DNA of 64,000 nt from JAKPUX01 sp035388125 (GTDB lineage: Bacteria > Zhuqueibacterota > Zhuqueibacteria > Residuimicrobiales > Residuimicrobiaceae), in contig DAOOPF010000003.1 in the NCBI GenBank assembly GCA_035388125.1, positions 1 to 64,000 on the forward strand, given 5' to 3'. Under the pieces are notes generated by a model. That model had not been told where the DNA came from. It worked only from the letters and a program-made list of their open reading frames with translations, and did not search any database. Every line of letters begins with the position of its first letter. The stretch's first letter is position 1. This document shows, one piece after another, positions 1 to 9,163 of the stretch. A program made the translations under genes and the position numbers.

Positions 1-162
1 GCCAAGATCCGCACCTACAATTATCCGCAGAACCGGGTCACCGATCATCGCATCGGGCTGACCCTTTATCAGCTGGATGCCGTTCTGCAGGGCAATATCG
101 ACGAGTTCGTCGAAAAACTGCAGATCGCGGACCGCACCGAGATGCTCAAGACGATGAATTAG
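1..162 (+). CDS. prfA: Peptide chain release factor 1, C-terminal end (partial)
   Basis: An open frame enters from the left edge and ends at TAG 160-162, giving 53 residues. The stretch NYPQNRVTDHRIGLT is the hallmark C-terminal part of class I release factors, and the closing residues match RF1 rather than RF2 in style. RF1 recognises UAA/UAG stop codons and releases the peptide on the ribosome. The GGQ domain lies outside the window. The next gene, prmC, encodes the enzyme that methylates the GGQ glutamine of release factors and starts 8 bases downstream, the classic prfA-prmC pairing, which supports the call. Confidence 0.9.
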   Translation, partial: AKIRTYNYPQNRVTDHRIGLTLYQLDAVLQGNIDEFVEKLQIADRTEMLKTMN

Positions 163-170
163 GGCCGGAA

Positions 171-1079
171 GTGGCTGAGAGCGCGAGCACACAAACCTGG
201 ACCCTGCTCCGGATGATCCAGTGGAGCACCGACTATCTGACCGCAAGGGGGTTTGAAAGCGGACGTCTGCTCTCGGAGCGCCTACTGGCCCATGTGCTCG
301 ACCTGCGCCGCGTCGATCTCTATTTACAGTTCGACCGTCCCCTGACGCCGGAAGAACTTGCCCGTTACAAGCGGCTCTTTCTGCGCCTGGTCGCGCATGA
401 GCCCCTGCAGTACCTGCTCGGCGAGACCGAATTTATGTCCCTTCCCTTTGCCGTGGGGCCGGGTGTTCTCATCCCGCGGCCGGAAACCGAGCTGCTGGTT
501 GAAAAAGCCCTGGCGCGGGCGCAGGTGATCGCCGCCAGGGAAGGGGCGGTTCACATCATTGATTTGGGCACAGGTTCCGGCTGCATAGCCGTCTCACTGG
601 CGCAGGCCGTGGCGGAGGCCAGCCTGGTCGCGGTGGATCTCTCGGCAGAAGCGCTCCGGTGGGCTGAGCAGAACAGCACGGCCCACAATGTCAGCGACCG
701 CGTGGAATTGGTTCAGCACGATTTTAGAAATCCGCCTTTGCCTGCATGGCGGGGCAAATTCGATTTGGCGGTTTCGAATCCACCGTATATCCGCAACGGC
801 GACTGGCAGGAGCTGGCAGAGGAGATCCGCGATCACGAGCCGCGCGAAGCTCTGCTTGGCGGTGAGGACGGGCTGGATGCCTACCGCAGCCTGGCACAGG
901 TGCTGCCCGGGCTGCTCAAGCCGGACGGCGAGGCTTTGATCGAATTCGGCGACGGCATGGCCGCAGCTGTGGTGGCTCTTTTTAAACAAGCCGGCTTTAC
1001 AGGATCGGAGCTGTACAGCGATCTGGCCGGCAGGGAACGACTCGTCCATCTCTTCTCCCCGGGAGGCGATCATGAATGA
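171..1079 (+). CDS. prmC: Release factor glutamine N5-methyltransferase PrmC (HemK)
   Basis: The 302-residue protein methylates the GGQ glutamine of RF1/RF2 using S-adenosylmethionine in the cytoplasm. An N-terminal helical domain (about 1-90) is followed by the Rossmann methyltransferase core. Visible motifs are IPRPETE (101-107), the SAM-binding DLGTGSG (131-137) and the substrate-binding NPPY (203-206) that defines the N5-glutamine methylase family. The length is typical. The start is a GTG 8 bases after the prfA stop; no strong Shine-Dalgarno sequence is visible, so translational coupling to prfA is likely. Its 3' end overlaps the next gene by 8 bases, indicating one operon. Confidence 0.93.
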   Translation: MAESASTQTWTLLRMIQWSTDYLTARGFESGRLLSERLLAHVLDLRRVDLYLQFDRPLTPEELARYKRLFLRLVAHEPLQYLLGETEFMSLPFAVGPGVLIPRPETELLVEKALARAQVIAAREGAVHIIDLGTGSGCIAVSLAQAVAEASLVAVDLSAEALRWAEQNSTAHNVSDRVELVQHDFRNPPLPAWRGKFDLAVSNPPYIRNGDWQELAEEIRDHEPREALLGGEDGLDAYRSLAQVLPGLLKPDGEALIEFGDGMAAAVVALFKQAGFTGSELYSDLAGRERLVHLFSPGGDHE

Positions 1080-2451
1080 AGGGATTTTCCGCGAGTATGA
1101 CATTCGCGGCATTGTCAAAACGGATCTGACCAATGATGTAGCTTACAACCTCGGCCGGGCTTATGGCACCTGGATGAGCAAGCGGGGTCACAAGCTGGTC
1201 GCCATCGGACATGATGTGCGTCTGACTTCGCCCCATCTTGCCAAACTTTTCATCGACGGAGTTATCACCACCGGTTTGGATGTCTACATGGTCGGCGAGG
1301 TGATGACGCCTGTCCTCTATTATTCCATCCTCCACCACAAGACCGATGGCGGTGTGATGATCACCGGCAGCCATAATCCCATCGAGTACAACGGCTTCAA
1401 GATGTGCGAGGGGCTGGCCTCTCTTTACGGCGAGGCCATCCAGGAGCTGAAGCAGATCATCCTCCGGAACAGCTATGTGCGTACAAGCAGCGGTCACGTC
1501 ACGGAGAAGAGCATCATCCCCGAGTATATGGCAATGATGCGCGGCAAATTTTCTTTTGCACGCAAGCTAAAGGTGGTGATCGATGCCGGCAACGGCACTG
1601 CCGGCCCCATCGCGCCGGAGTTGTGGAGCAGCCTGGGTCATGAGGTAGTACCGCTCTACTGCGATCCGGACGGCCATTTTCCCAACCATTTGCCCGACCC
1701 CACCGTGCCTAAATACATGCAGGACCTGCGTCAGCTGGTTCTGGCGGAAAAGGCGGATCTGGGCATCGGTTACGACGGGGATGCCGATCGGGTCGGCATT
1801 GTCGATGACCGCGGGCACCTGGTCTACGCCGATGCCCTGATGGCCCTGCTCAGTCGTGAGGTGCTGGCCAATCATCCCGGCAGCACGATCATCTTCGATG
1901 TCAAGTGTTCGCAGATGCTGCCCGAGGAGATTGGCCGGCTCGGCGGGGTGGCGATGATGTACAAGACCGGCCACTCGCTGCTCAAGGCCAGGATGAAGGA
2001 GCTCCACGCTCCCTTCGCCGGCGAGATGTCCGGCCATATGTTCTTCGCCGATGAATTTTTCGGTTTTGATGATGGCCTTTACGCCTCCGGCCGCATCATG
2101 CGCATTCTGGCGAAGAGCGAAGGCGCCTTTTCGGCACTGGTTGATCAGCTGCCGGCGTTTGTCTCCACCCCGGAGATCCGCGTTGATTGTCCCGATCAGG
2201 AAAAATTTGCCGTCATCGAGAACATGGTCAGGAGCTTCAGCGCGAATCATGAGACCATCACCATCGACGGGGCCCGGGTCCTCTTCGGCGACGGCTGGGG
2301 ATTGATCCGCGCCTCCAACACCCAGCCGGTGCTGGTGCTGCGTTTCGAAGCCAAGAGCCGGGAACGGCTGGCGGAGATCATTGCGATATTTCGCAGGGAA
2401 ATGGACAAATATCCCGCCATCGTCTATAATCCGGACGAGTTGTCCATTTGA
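1072..2451 (+). CDS. Phosphomannomutase/phosphoglucomutase
   Basis: The 459-residue protein belongs to the alpha-D-phosphohexomutase family, which interconverts hexose 1- and 6-phosphates for nucleotide-sugar synthesis. Key sites are visible: the phosphoserine loop TGSHNP with Ser100, the metal-binding loop DGDADR (235-240), and the sugar-binding loop GEMSGH (317-322), which is the PMM/PGM type. A C-terminal phosphate-binding domain with RASNTQP follows. The length matches AlgC-type enzymes (about 460). It overlaps prmC by 8 bases. Whether mannose or glucose is the main substrate cannot be decided here; the surface-sugar locus at 55661-64000 would use either product. Confidence 0.9.
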   Translation: MNEGIFREYDIRGIVKTDLTNDVAYNLGRAYGTWMSKRGHKLVAIGHDVRLTSPHLAKLFIDGVITTGLDVYMVGEVMTPVLYYSILHHKTDGGVMITGSHNPIEYNGFKMCEGLASLYGEAIQELKQIILRNSYVRTSSGHVTEKSIIPEYMAMMRGKFSFARKLKVVIDAGNGTAGPIAPELWSSLGHEVVPLYCDPDGHFPNHLPDPTVPKYMQDLRQLVLAEKADLGIGYDGDADRVGIVDDRGHLVYADALMALLSREVLANHPGSTIIFDVKCSQMLPEEIGRLGGVAMMYKTGHSLLKARMKELHAPFAGEMSGHMFFADEFFGFDDGLYASGRIMRILAKSEGAFSALVDQLPAFVSTPEIRVDCPDQEKFAVIENMVRSFSANHETITIDGARVLFGDGWGLIRASNTQPVLVLRFEAKSRERLAEIIAIFRREMDKYPAIVYNPDELSI

Positions 2452-2475
2452 CGGAAACTAATATGGAATCATCAG

Positions 2476-2508
2476 CGGCCCGAATCTACTTCGGGCCGTT
2501 GCGTTTTC
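2476..2508 (+). terminator. Probable terminator after phosphohexomutase
   Basis: An 8-bp perfect stem CGGCCCGA/TCGGGCCG (2476-2483 and 2491-2498) with a 7-base loop is followed by an interrupted T-rich stretch (TTGCGTTTT). The T tract is weak, so termination may be partial. It lies in the 93-base gap between the mutase and rnr. Confidence 0.5.
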
Positions 2509-2544
2509 GGGCCCTGGAAAAAAAATTGAATCAGAGAGGTTGAT

Positions 2545-4758
2545 ATGGCCAAGCCATCCGCAGGAAGAGATCTCGGCGCCGAAGTGACGGCCCTGTTCGC
2601 GCGTGAGCCGCAAAAGAGCTACACGGCCAGGGAGCTGGCCCGCCAGGTGGGAGTCGGCAAGGAGGAGTACGTGGAGCTGCGCAAAACCCTGCGCCGGCTT
2701 GTGCAGGAGGGGACCATCCTCAAGCTGCGCAGCAACCGGTTCGGTTCAGCCAGCCAGTCGCCGGTGGTGACCGGGATTCTGCGGGTCAATTCGCAGGGGT
2801 ATGGATTTGTCACGCGCGATGACGGGCGTGATGATATCTTTGTCAGCTCGAAGCAGATGGGTTCAGCGCTGCACAAGGACCGGGTGCGGGTGAGGCTTTA
2901 CGCGAACCGGCAGGGGGAGCGCCCCGAGGGGCAGGTGATCGAGATCGTCGAGCGCGGACGTGACCGCATTGTCGGCACTTTCCGCTGGGGGCGCAAGTAC
3001 AGCTATGTGGTGCCGGACGACATCAAGATCCAGACCGATATCATCATTCCGGAGCCCGAGGAGTCGGGTGTTGAGGATGGGCAAAAGGTGGTCGTTGTTA
3101 TCGACCGCTGGCCCTCCCCCCAGCACAATCCCGAGGGCCACATCACTAAAGTGCTCGGTTTTGCCGACGAACCCGGTGTGGATGTTCTTTCCATCATTCA
3201 CGGTTTCAGTCTGGCAGCAGACTTTGAGCCGGAGGTCGAAGCCGAGGCGGCCAAATTGAGGCCGGCGATTCCGCAACAGGAGTACGGGCGGCGTCTCGAC
3301 TGCCGGGACTGGTTGATCTTTACGATCGATCCGGTTGACGCCAAGGATTTCGACGACGCGGTCTCGCTGCGCACGCTTGATAACGGTCATCTCGAGCTGG
3401 GTGTCCACATCGCCGATGTGAGCCATTATGTTGTGCCGGGCGGGGCGATTGATCAGGAGGCGGAGGCGCGCGGGACCTCGGTCTATCTGGTGGACCGGGT
3501 CATCCCCATGCTGCCGGAGCATCTTTCCAACGGGCTGTGCAGCCTTGTTGAAGGCGAAGAGAAACTTTGCTATTCGGTCCTGATGGAGCTTTCCCGGGAA
3601 GGTGCCCTGATGGAGTACAGCTTTCATGAGAGCATCATCCGCAGCCGCAGACGGCTGAGTTATGAGCAGGCGCAGGCGATGATCGGGGGGAGCGGAGGAG
3701 ATGAAATTTCGGACCAGCTGCGGAAGATGTGGGCGCTGGCAGAATTGTTCATCCGCCGCCGTGAGGCTCGCGGCGGCATCGATTTCGAGAGCAACGAAGT
3801 GCAGGTCATTCTCGATGAGCGGGGCCATCCGGCTGCGCTCAAGCGGCGCGAGCGGTTGCAGAGTCATCGTCTGATCGAGGAGTTCATGCTCATAGCCAAC
3901 GAGACGGTGGCCCGTCACGCGGGAGTAGAGCTGGCGGCCAGACTGCCGGAGGCGCCGCCGTTTGTCTATCGCATTCACGAAAAACCGGAACGCGAGGAGG
4001 TGGTGGGGCTGCTCGAACTTTTGGGTCTGTTCGGCATCGTGCAGGAGCTGCCGAAAAAGATCACTCCCCACTATTTCCAGAAGCTGGCAGGGGCGATCCG
4101 CCGCCATCCTGCAAACGTCGTACTTCAGGATGCGCTGCTGCGCACAATGATGAAGGCCCGCTACAGCATGGAGAATCTCGGCCACTTCGGCCTCGCCTAC
4201 AGCCATTATACCCATTTCACATCGCCCATTCGCCGCTATCCGGATCTGATGGTTCATCGCCTGCTCAAGGGCTACAGTGCCGGGCGATCGGCGGCGGAGA
4301 TGGAACCGCTGACGGGTCGGCTGGCGGAACAGTGCAAGCAAGCCAGCGAGAACGAGGTGCGCGCTGCGGAGGCCGAACGCGCCTCGATCAAGCTCAAGCA
4401 GATCGAATTCATGGAGGGGCATCTCGGCAGTGAACATGATGGTTTTATCAGCCGCATCGTCCCCTTCGGCATCTTCATTACCCTGCCTGAATTTCTGGTT
4501 GACGGACTGGTCCATATCTCCGGGCTCGAGGATGATTACTATATCTACGAGCCCTCCGGCTACCGGCTGGTCGGGCAGCGGGGCGGGCGTGTTTACGCCC
4601 TCGGCGACAAGGTGCGGGTGCGGATCACGCGCGTGGACCGGAATGAAAGGTTGATCGACTTTGTTTTAGTGTCGGAGCGCGAAGAGAGAAAGAAGAAGGT
4701 GGAGGTTAAATCTCCGGGCCGTTCGCCATTCGAAAAACGCAAAAAGCGCAGACGCTGA
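2545..4758 (+). CDS. rnr: Ribonuclease R (3'-5' exoribonuclease)
   Basis: The 737-residue protein is an RNB-family exoribonuclease that degrades structured RNA and takes part in ribosome and tmRNA quality control. In order it shows an N-terminal winged-helix segment (about 10-60), a cold-shock domain with GYGFV (about 75-140), a second OB-like region, the RNB catalytic domain beginning near 250 with the metal-binding run DPVDAKDFDDA (262-272), and a C-terminal S1 domain (about 640-720). A strongly basic tail (KRKKRRR) ends the protein, as in RNase R and not RNase II. The ATG start has AGAGAGG-like SD sequence upstream. Confidence 0.94.
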   Translation: MAKPSAGRDLGAEVTALFAREPQKSYTARELARQVGVGKEEYVELRKTLRRLVQEGTILKLRSNRFGSASQSPVVTGILRVNSQGYGFVTRDDGRDDIFVSSKQMGSALHKDRVRVRLYANRQGERPEGQVIEIVERGRDRIVGTFRWGRKYSYVVPDDIKIQTDIIIPEPEESGVEDGQKVVVVIDRWPSPQHNPEGHITKVLGFADEPGVDVLSIIHGFSLAADFEPEVEAEAAKLRPAIPQQEYGRRLDCRDWLIFTIDPVDAKDFDDAVSLRTLDNGHLELGVHIADVSHYVVPGGAIDQEAEARGTSVYLVDRVIPMLPEHLSNGLCSLVEGEEKLCYSVLMELSREGALMEYSFHESIIRSRRRLSYEQAQAMIGGSGGDEISDQLRKMWALAELFIRRREARGGIDFESNEVQVILDERGHPAALKRRERLQSHRLIEEFMLIANETVARHAGVELAARLPEAPPFVYRIHEKPEREEVVGLLELLGLFGIVQELPKKITPHYFQKLAGAIRRHPANVVLQDALLRTMMKARYSMENLGHFGLAYSHYTHFTSPIRRYPDLMVHRLLKGYSAGRSAAEMEPLTGRLAEQCKQASENEVRAAEAERASIKLKQIEFMEGHLGSEHDGFISRIVPFGIFITLPEFLVDGLVHISGLEDDYYIYEPSGYRLVGQRGGRVYALGDKVRVRITRVDRNERLIDFVLVSEREERKKKVEVKSPGRSPFEKRKKRRR

Positions 4759-4775
4759 GATTTATTCGAGGTCTT

Positions 4776-5489
4776 ATGAATAGCATGCTTGAACTGACCA
4801 GTGTGAAGGAAATTGCCCGCGGCACCATTGAAGTGATCTTCCGGAAGCCGGCGGGGTTTGAGTTTCTGGCGGGGCAGAACCTCAATCTCAAGGTGCCGGA
4901 GCTGCTCTTGCCGGATCCAAAGGGGCCGCGCCGCACTTTTACCATCGCCTCCGCGCCGCACGAGCCCGAGCTGCGCTTTGCGACCCGGTTAAGCGAGAGC
5001 GGCTACAAGCAGAGCCTGCGGCAGCTGGCGCCAGGGAGTATGTTTGAATATCTCGGGCCGAACGGTCAGTTCGTCTATGATCCGGAAGTCAAGAGCGCAG
5101 CCTATATCGCCGGGGGGATCGGCATCACTCCCTTCCGGAGCATGCTGTTGCACGGCGTGCAGGCCGGCCTCAGCGCCCCCACCTGTCTCTTTTACGGCAA
5201 TTCCGACCCGGAGAGCAGCGCCTGGCACGAACTCTTCACCGGACTGGCGCAGACTGAAGAGAAGTTCACCTATATACCCACCATGAACAATCTGGCGCCG
5301 GACGATCCCTGGCCGGGCGAGCGGCGCTGGCTGAGCGCGGAGCTTGCAGCCGCCTATCTACCCGATCCGGCCGGAACCACCTACTTCCTCTGCGGTCCCC
5401 CTGCCATGATCACCGCCCTGACCGAGCAGCTGCGGGAAAAAGGTATTGCAGAAAAACAAATCCGCTTTGAATCGCTCTGGGGCTACTAG
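4776..5489 (+). CDS. FNR-like FAD/NAD(P)-binding oxidoreductase
   Basis: The 237-residue protein contains only the two-domain ferredoxin-NADP reductase unit. The FAD-binding beta barrel ends with RTFT (53-56), the usual RxY(F)[ST] flavin contact; the pyridine-nucleotide domain has GGIGITP (113-119) and CGPPAM (206-211); the C-terminus ends in an aromatic FESLWGY, as expected for stacking against the flavin. No 2Fe-2S ferredoxin domain is fused at either end, so the electron partner must be a separate protein. An ATG at 4785 (residue 4) is an alternative start. Substrate and partner are unknown. Confidence 0.75.
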   Translation: MNSMLELTSVKEIARGTIEVIFRKPAGFEFLAGQNLNLKVPELLLPDPKGPRRTFTIASAPHEPELRFATRLSESGYKQSLRQLAPGSMFEYLGPNGQFVYDPEVKSAAYIAGGIGITPFRSMLLHGVQAGLSAPTCLFYGNSDPESSAWHELFTGLAQTEEKFTYIPTMNNLAPDDPWPGERRWLSAELAAAYLPDPAGTTYFLCGPPAMITALTEQLREKGIAEKQIRFESLWGY

Positions 5490-5570
5490 GCGCTCCTTAT
5501 CTGCGTCATCCCCTCTCCCATCCATTTCCGAGCCTTTGAGCAGCCATAACCTCTCTTTCCGGAGGTCACC

Positions 5571-6944
5571 ATGAGGCGTCTACTCTATTTTATCATGCTG
5601 TTGATCTTTTTCGTCGCCCTGAGCGCCGCGATGCGTTCGCCGTCTGGTCCTGCCTATGTCGGCGATGAAGTGCTGGTGCGCTTCAAATCGGCGACCAGTA
5701 CAAGGGCCCTTTCCGCTCTGACGGCGGGGGTGGAGGCCAGGATTCTCTCTTTCGCCCCCGCTCTGCGTATGCACCGGCTCAAGCTCACCGGCCGCATGGG
5801 AGTAGAGGAGGCGGTGGCCCATCTGCGCGCGCAGAGCCAGGTCGAGCTGGCCGAACCCAACTACCGGATCAAGGCCTCTGTCACGCCGAACGATCCCTCT
5901 TTCAGCAAACTCTGGGGACTCGCCAATACGGGCCAGACCGGCGGGCTGGCGGATGCCGATATCGACGCGCCCGAGGCCTGGGCGGCCACCACAGGTTCGG
6001 CCGCAGTGCTGGTGGCGATCATCGACACCGGCATAGATTATCGCCACGTTGACCTGAAGGCCAATATCTACACCAATCCCGGCGAGGATCCATGGAGTGA
6101 TCCCAACGACCCCTCCACCGGCAACAAGCTGGACGATGACGGTAACGGTCTGGTTGATGACTGGAAAGGCTATAATTTTCATGCCAAGACCAACGATCCG
6201 TATGATGATAACGGGCATGGCACGCATGTGGCGGGGATCATCGGCGCGGCGGGCAATAACAGCCTTGGCGTGACCGGGGTTTGCTGGCAGGTCCGGCTGG
6301 TGGGCCTGCGGATTCTCAATGCCTCAGGGGACGGCAATGTCGGCGATGCCATTGACGGGATCGAGTATGCCATCCAGCTGGGCGCACGTATCCTCAATCA
6401 CAGCTGGGGAGGGCCGGATAAATCGATCTTTCTCGAAGAGGCGATCAGATTTGCCCACAGCCGGAATGCTCTGGTCGTGGCGGCTGCCGGCAATGACGGC
6501 GTGAACACGGATATCTCGCCGCAATACCCGGCGTGCCTGGATCTCGATAACATCATCTCAGTCGCGGCGACGGACCATGGCGACCAGCGGGCGCTCTGGG
6601 GTGAGCCCGACGAAAACACAGATGATTGCGGTTTTTCCTGCTCAAACGCCATGGCTGCGGTCCCCGGCTCCAATTGGGGGGCATCGACGGTGGATCTGGC
6701 GGCCCCCGGCAAGGAGATCTATTCGACGGTTCCCGGCGGCTATGCGGTTTTTTCCGGCACCTCGATGGCGGCGCCCTATGTCTCGGGCGCAGCCGCACTG
6801 CTGCTGGCGCGAAATAGCGGACTGACCAATCTGCAGGTGAAACAGCGGCTGATGAGCAGCGTCGATCCCCTCACCGCCTTCAATGGACTTTCCGTCACGG
6901 GAGGAAGGCTCAATCTGCAGAAGGCCCTGGCCGGCCTTCCCTGA
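5571..6944 (+). CDS. Secreted subtilisin-like serine protease (S8)
   Basis: The 457-residue protein starts with a signal peptide (hydrophobic run 4-20) and an inhibitor-like propeptide (about 27-100, beginning VGDEVLVRFK). The peptidase S8 domain has the full catalytic set: Asp152 in IDTGID, His216 in GHGTHVAG, oxyanion Asn308 in AAGNDG and Ser398 in SGTSMAAP. The layout resembles fervidolysin-type secreted subtilases. The protein ends shortly after the catalytic domain and has no type IX sorting domain, so it probably leaves by another route or stays periplasmic. The start has GGAGGTCACC immediately upstream of ATG. Confidence 0.88.
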   Translation: MRRLLYFIMLLIFFVALSAAMRSPSGPAYVGDEVLVRFKSATSTRALSALTAGVEARILSFAPALRMHRLKLTGRMGVEEAVAHLRAQSQVELAEPNYRIKASVTPNDPSFSKLWGLANTGQTGGLADADIDAPEAWAATTGSAAVLVAIIDTGIDYRHVDLKANIYTNPGEDPWSDPNDPSTGNKLDDDGNGLVDDWKGYNFHAKTNDPYDDNGHGTHVAGIIGAAGNNSLGVTGVCWQVRLVGLRILNASGDGNVGDAIDGIEYAIQLGARILNHSWGGPDKSIFLEEAIRFAHSRNALVVAAAGNDGVNTDISPQYPACLDLDNIISVAATDHGDQRALWGEPDENTDDCGFSCSNAMAAVPGSNWGASTVDLAAPGKEIYSTVPGGYAVFSGTSMAAPYVSGAAALLLARNSGLTNLQVKQRLMSSVDPLTAFNGLSVTGGRLNLQKALAGLP

Positions 6945-6964
6945 AACCCCGGCATAAATTTAGC

Positions 6965-6991
6965 TTGCCATTTTTCCTCTAAAAGTATACT
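6965..6991 (+). promoter_or_regulatory. Candidate promoter for the phosphate operon
   Basis: TTGCCA (6965-6970) and TATACT (6986-6991) are good -35 and -10 matches, but the spacing is 15 bases, shorter than the 17-base optimum. It lies 80 bases before the PhoU-fusion start in the only sizeable gap upstream of the cluster. No Pho-box repeat was recognised. Confidence 0.4.
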
Positions 6992-7071
6992 TTAATAGGC
7001 CCTTTTTCTGTGCCGGCCATGACGCTTGCAAGCGCCATGCACGAACGACTCATCTAGAAGAGGTAATCACG

Positions 7072-8214
7072 GTGACCCTGCATAGCGAATCGCGTTATGA
7101 ACAGAGTTTGCAGCGGGACATTGCCCTGCTCAAGCGGAAGACGCAGGAGATGGCGATGCTCGATGAGGGTGGGCTGCGCAATGCCATCATCGCCCTCATG
7201 AACCGGGACCGGCAGCTGGCCTATACGGTTATATTGCGCGATCGTTGTGTCGATGAGCTGGAGATCGAGCTGGACCGTCTCTGCCTTGAGTTTCTTGTGC
7301 GCCAGCAGCCGGTGGCGAGTCATCTCCGCTTTGTCTTCGCCACGATCAAGATCATCCGCGAGCTTGAACGGATCGGCGATTACGCCGAGAGCATTGCCCG
7401 CCAGGTGTTGAATATTTTGCCGATGCAGCCGATCCCACCGCTGGACGACTTTCTCGAGCTGGCCGATGTGGCGATCTCCATGTTTCATGACTGTGTCGAG
7501 GCCTTTCTGGACAACGATGTGGAGAAAGCGCGCCGGCTCATGATCAAGGAGGACATCGCCGACGAGATGCGCAGCGCGATCAACGCCAAGCTCATCAAAT
7601 GGCAGGAGGAGGGGCTGCTGGTGCTGGATGCCCTGGCGCCGCTGATGACGGTGGCCCGCCGCCTGGAGAGGACCACGGATCAGGCTAAAAATATCTGCGA
7701 AGAAGTGATCTACATGTCCACCGGCCAGTTCATCAAACACCGCCACAGCGACGTTTTTCGCATTCTGTTCGTCGATGCCGACAACTCTTCGCTCAGCCAG
7801 ATGGCCGAGGCGATCGGCCGGGCGCAATCGACCGGTCATTTTTACTTCGCGAGCGCGGGATTTGAGCCTGCCGGAGAGATCGAGCCGGCCATGCGACGCT
7901 ATCTGCTCGAAAAAGGGTTCGGCCTGGAGGGCTACCAGCCCAAAGAGTTCAACAAGTATCTCGAGACCATGCCGGTCGACGTCATCGTCGCGCTGAATGC
8001 AAAGGTGCGCAAGCGGATTCCCGCCAATCTTTCAAATTGTGTCGTTTTCGAGTGGGCGATTTCCGATCCCGCCGACGCGAGCAGCTCGGCCGCGGCGAGC
8101 GGGGAGCCATACGATCAGGCCTATACCGATATTTCCCAGCATCTGCGTGATCTTGTGCAGGCTATCATCGGCCATGATCAGTTCCGCTCCGGCAATACTG
8201 ACTGCATGCGCTGA
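7072..8214 (+). CDS. PhoU domain fused to a degenerate low-molecular-weight phosphatase fold
   Basis: The 380-residue protein starts at GTG 7072 after the SD-like AAGAGGTAATC. Residues 1-215 are a PhoU unit with two repeats carrying the conserved acidic patches ERIGDYAES (99-107) and RRLERTTDQAK (196-206). Residues about 226-366 resemble low-molecular-weight tyrosine phosphatase/arsenate reductase: ILFVDADNSS..MAEAI lines up with the usual VLFVCxGNxCRSPMAEA. The catalytic Cys is Asp235 and the P-loop Arg is Leu241, so catalysis is not expected, although the general-acid SDP motif (331-333) remains. It heads the pst genes and probably regulates Pst or phosphate signalling, with the second domain acting as a phosphate or protein-binding module. 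Confidence 0.8.
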   Translation: MTLHSESRYEQSLQRDIALLKRKTQEMAMLDEGGLRNAIIALMNRDRQLAYTVILRDRCVDELEIELDRLCLEFLVRQQPVASHLRFVFATIKIIRELERIGDYAESIARQVLNILPMQPIPPLDDFLELADVAISMFHDCVEAFLDNDVEKARRLMIKEDIADEMRSAINAKLIKWQEEGLLVLDALAPLMTVARRLERTTDQAKNICEEVIYMSTGQFIKHRHSDVFRILFVDADNSSLSQMAEAIGRAQSTGHFYFASAGFEPAGEIEPAMRRYLLEKGFGLEGYQPKEFNKYLETMPVDVIVALNAKVRKRIPANLSNCVVFEWAISDPADASSSAAASGEPYDQAYTDISQHLRDLVQAIIGHDQFRSGNTDCMR

Positions 8215-8218
8215 TCTG

Positions 8219-9163
8219 ATGATGAAGAAAAAAAATCCATACCAAAGCCTGTCGCTGCTGCTGGCGCTTTTACTCATCGCGGGATGTCTGCGCGGCCGCC
8301 AACCCGGCCAGGAAGGCGCCGGGGAGAAGAAGGTCATTCAGAACAGCGGCTCCGATACCATGGTCAATCTCGCGCAGGCCTGGGCAGAAGAGTATGTGCG
8401 GATCAATCCATCGGTTTCGGTGGAGGTCTCGGGCGGCGGCTCCGGCACCGGCATCGCCTCCCTGATCAACGGCACTGCGGATATCGCCAACTGCAGCCGG
8501 GAGATGACACCGGCCGAACGGGAGAGGGCCCGGGAGAATACCGGCAGGGATCCGGTCGAGCATCTGGTCGGCTACGATGCCCTGGCGATTTTTGTCAACC
8601 TGAAAAATCCCCTGCACGAGATCACGCTCGAGCAGCTCGCCGAGATCTATGGCGAAAACGGGAGGAGCGTGCGCTGGAGTGATCTCGGCGTTAAGCCACC
8701 CGACGAGGAGCGCGATGAGATCATCATCGTCAGCCGCCAGTCCAATTCCGGCACCTATGAATATTTTCGTGAAGCCGTTCTCGGCAAGACGCGGGACTTT
8801 CGTCTCGGTACCATTGACATGCACGGTTCCAAGGATGTGGTTGAGCTGGTGGCGCGGACACCCGGAGCTATCGGCTACAGCGGCATGGGTTATGCAACCG
8901 ACCGGGTGCGCATGCTGAGCATCGCCCGGAGTGCCGGCGAGACCGCCTATGCACCTACGGTGCAGAATACCCAGAAAGGCAGTTATCCCGTTGCCCGGCC
9001 TCTTTTCATGTATACGCTGGGCGAGCCGGAAGGAGAGATTAAGGCTTACCTGGATTGGATCGACTCCCCTGTGGGGCAGGATATGGTCGTTCGTTCAGGC
9101 TATGTTTCGCTTTCCAGATTGGGGAGCGCCGCACCGGCGGAAACGCAGGAGCAGCGGCCATGA
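8219..9163 (+). CDS. pstS: Phosphate-binding lipoprotein PstS
   Basis: The 314-residue protein is the substrate-binding subunit of the Pst phosphate ABC importer. It starts at ATG 8219 (or 8222), 4 bases after the previous stop, with a lipoprotein signal ending LIAGC, so it should be lipid-anchored in the periplasm. The mature part begins IQNSGSDTM, the phosphate-contacting loop of PBP-like PstS proteins, and has GGGSGTGI and SRQSNSGTYEYF, which are further ligand loops. The frame is open 222 bases further upstream, but that stretch overlaps the PhoU gene and lacks a signal peptide. The stop overlaps pstC by 4 bases (ATGA). Confidence 0.92.
   Translation: MMKKKNPYQSLSLLLALLLIAGCLRGRQPGQEGAGEKKVIQNSGSDTMVNLAQAWAEEYVRINPSVSVEVSGGGSGTGIASLINGTADIANCSREMTPAERERARENTGRDPVEHLVGYDALAIFVNLKNPLHEITLEQLAEIYGENGRSVRWSDLGVKPPDEERDEIIIVSRQSNSGTYEYFREAVLGKTRDFRLGTIDMHGSKDVVELVARTPGAIGYSGMGYATDRVRMLSIARSAGETAYAPTVQNTQKGSYPVARPLFMYTLGEPEGEIKAYLDWIDSPVGQDMVVRSGYVSLSRLGSAAPAETQEQRP

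Noticed and set aside
7997..8218. Upstream extension of PstS
   Set aside because: It overlaps the PhoU-fusion gene; the lipoprotein signal begins at 8219.
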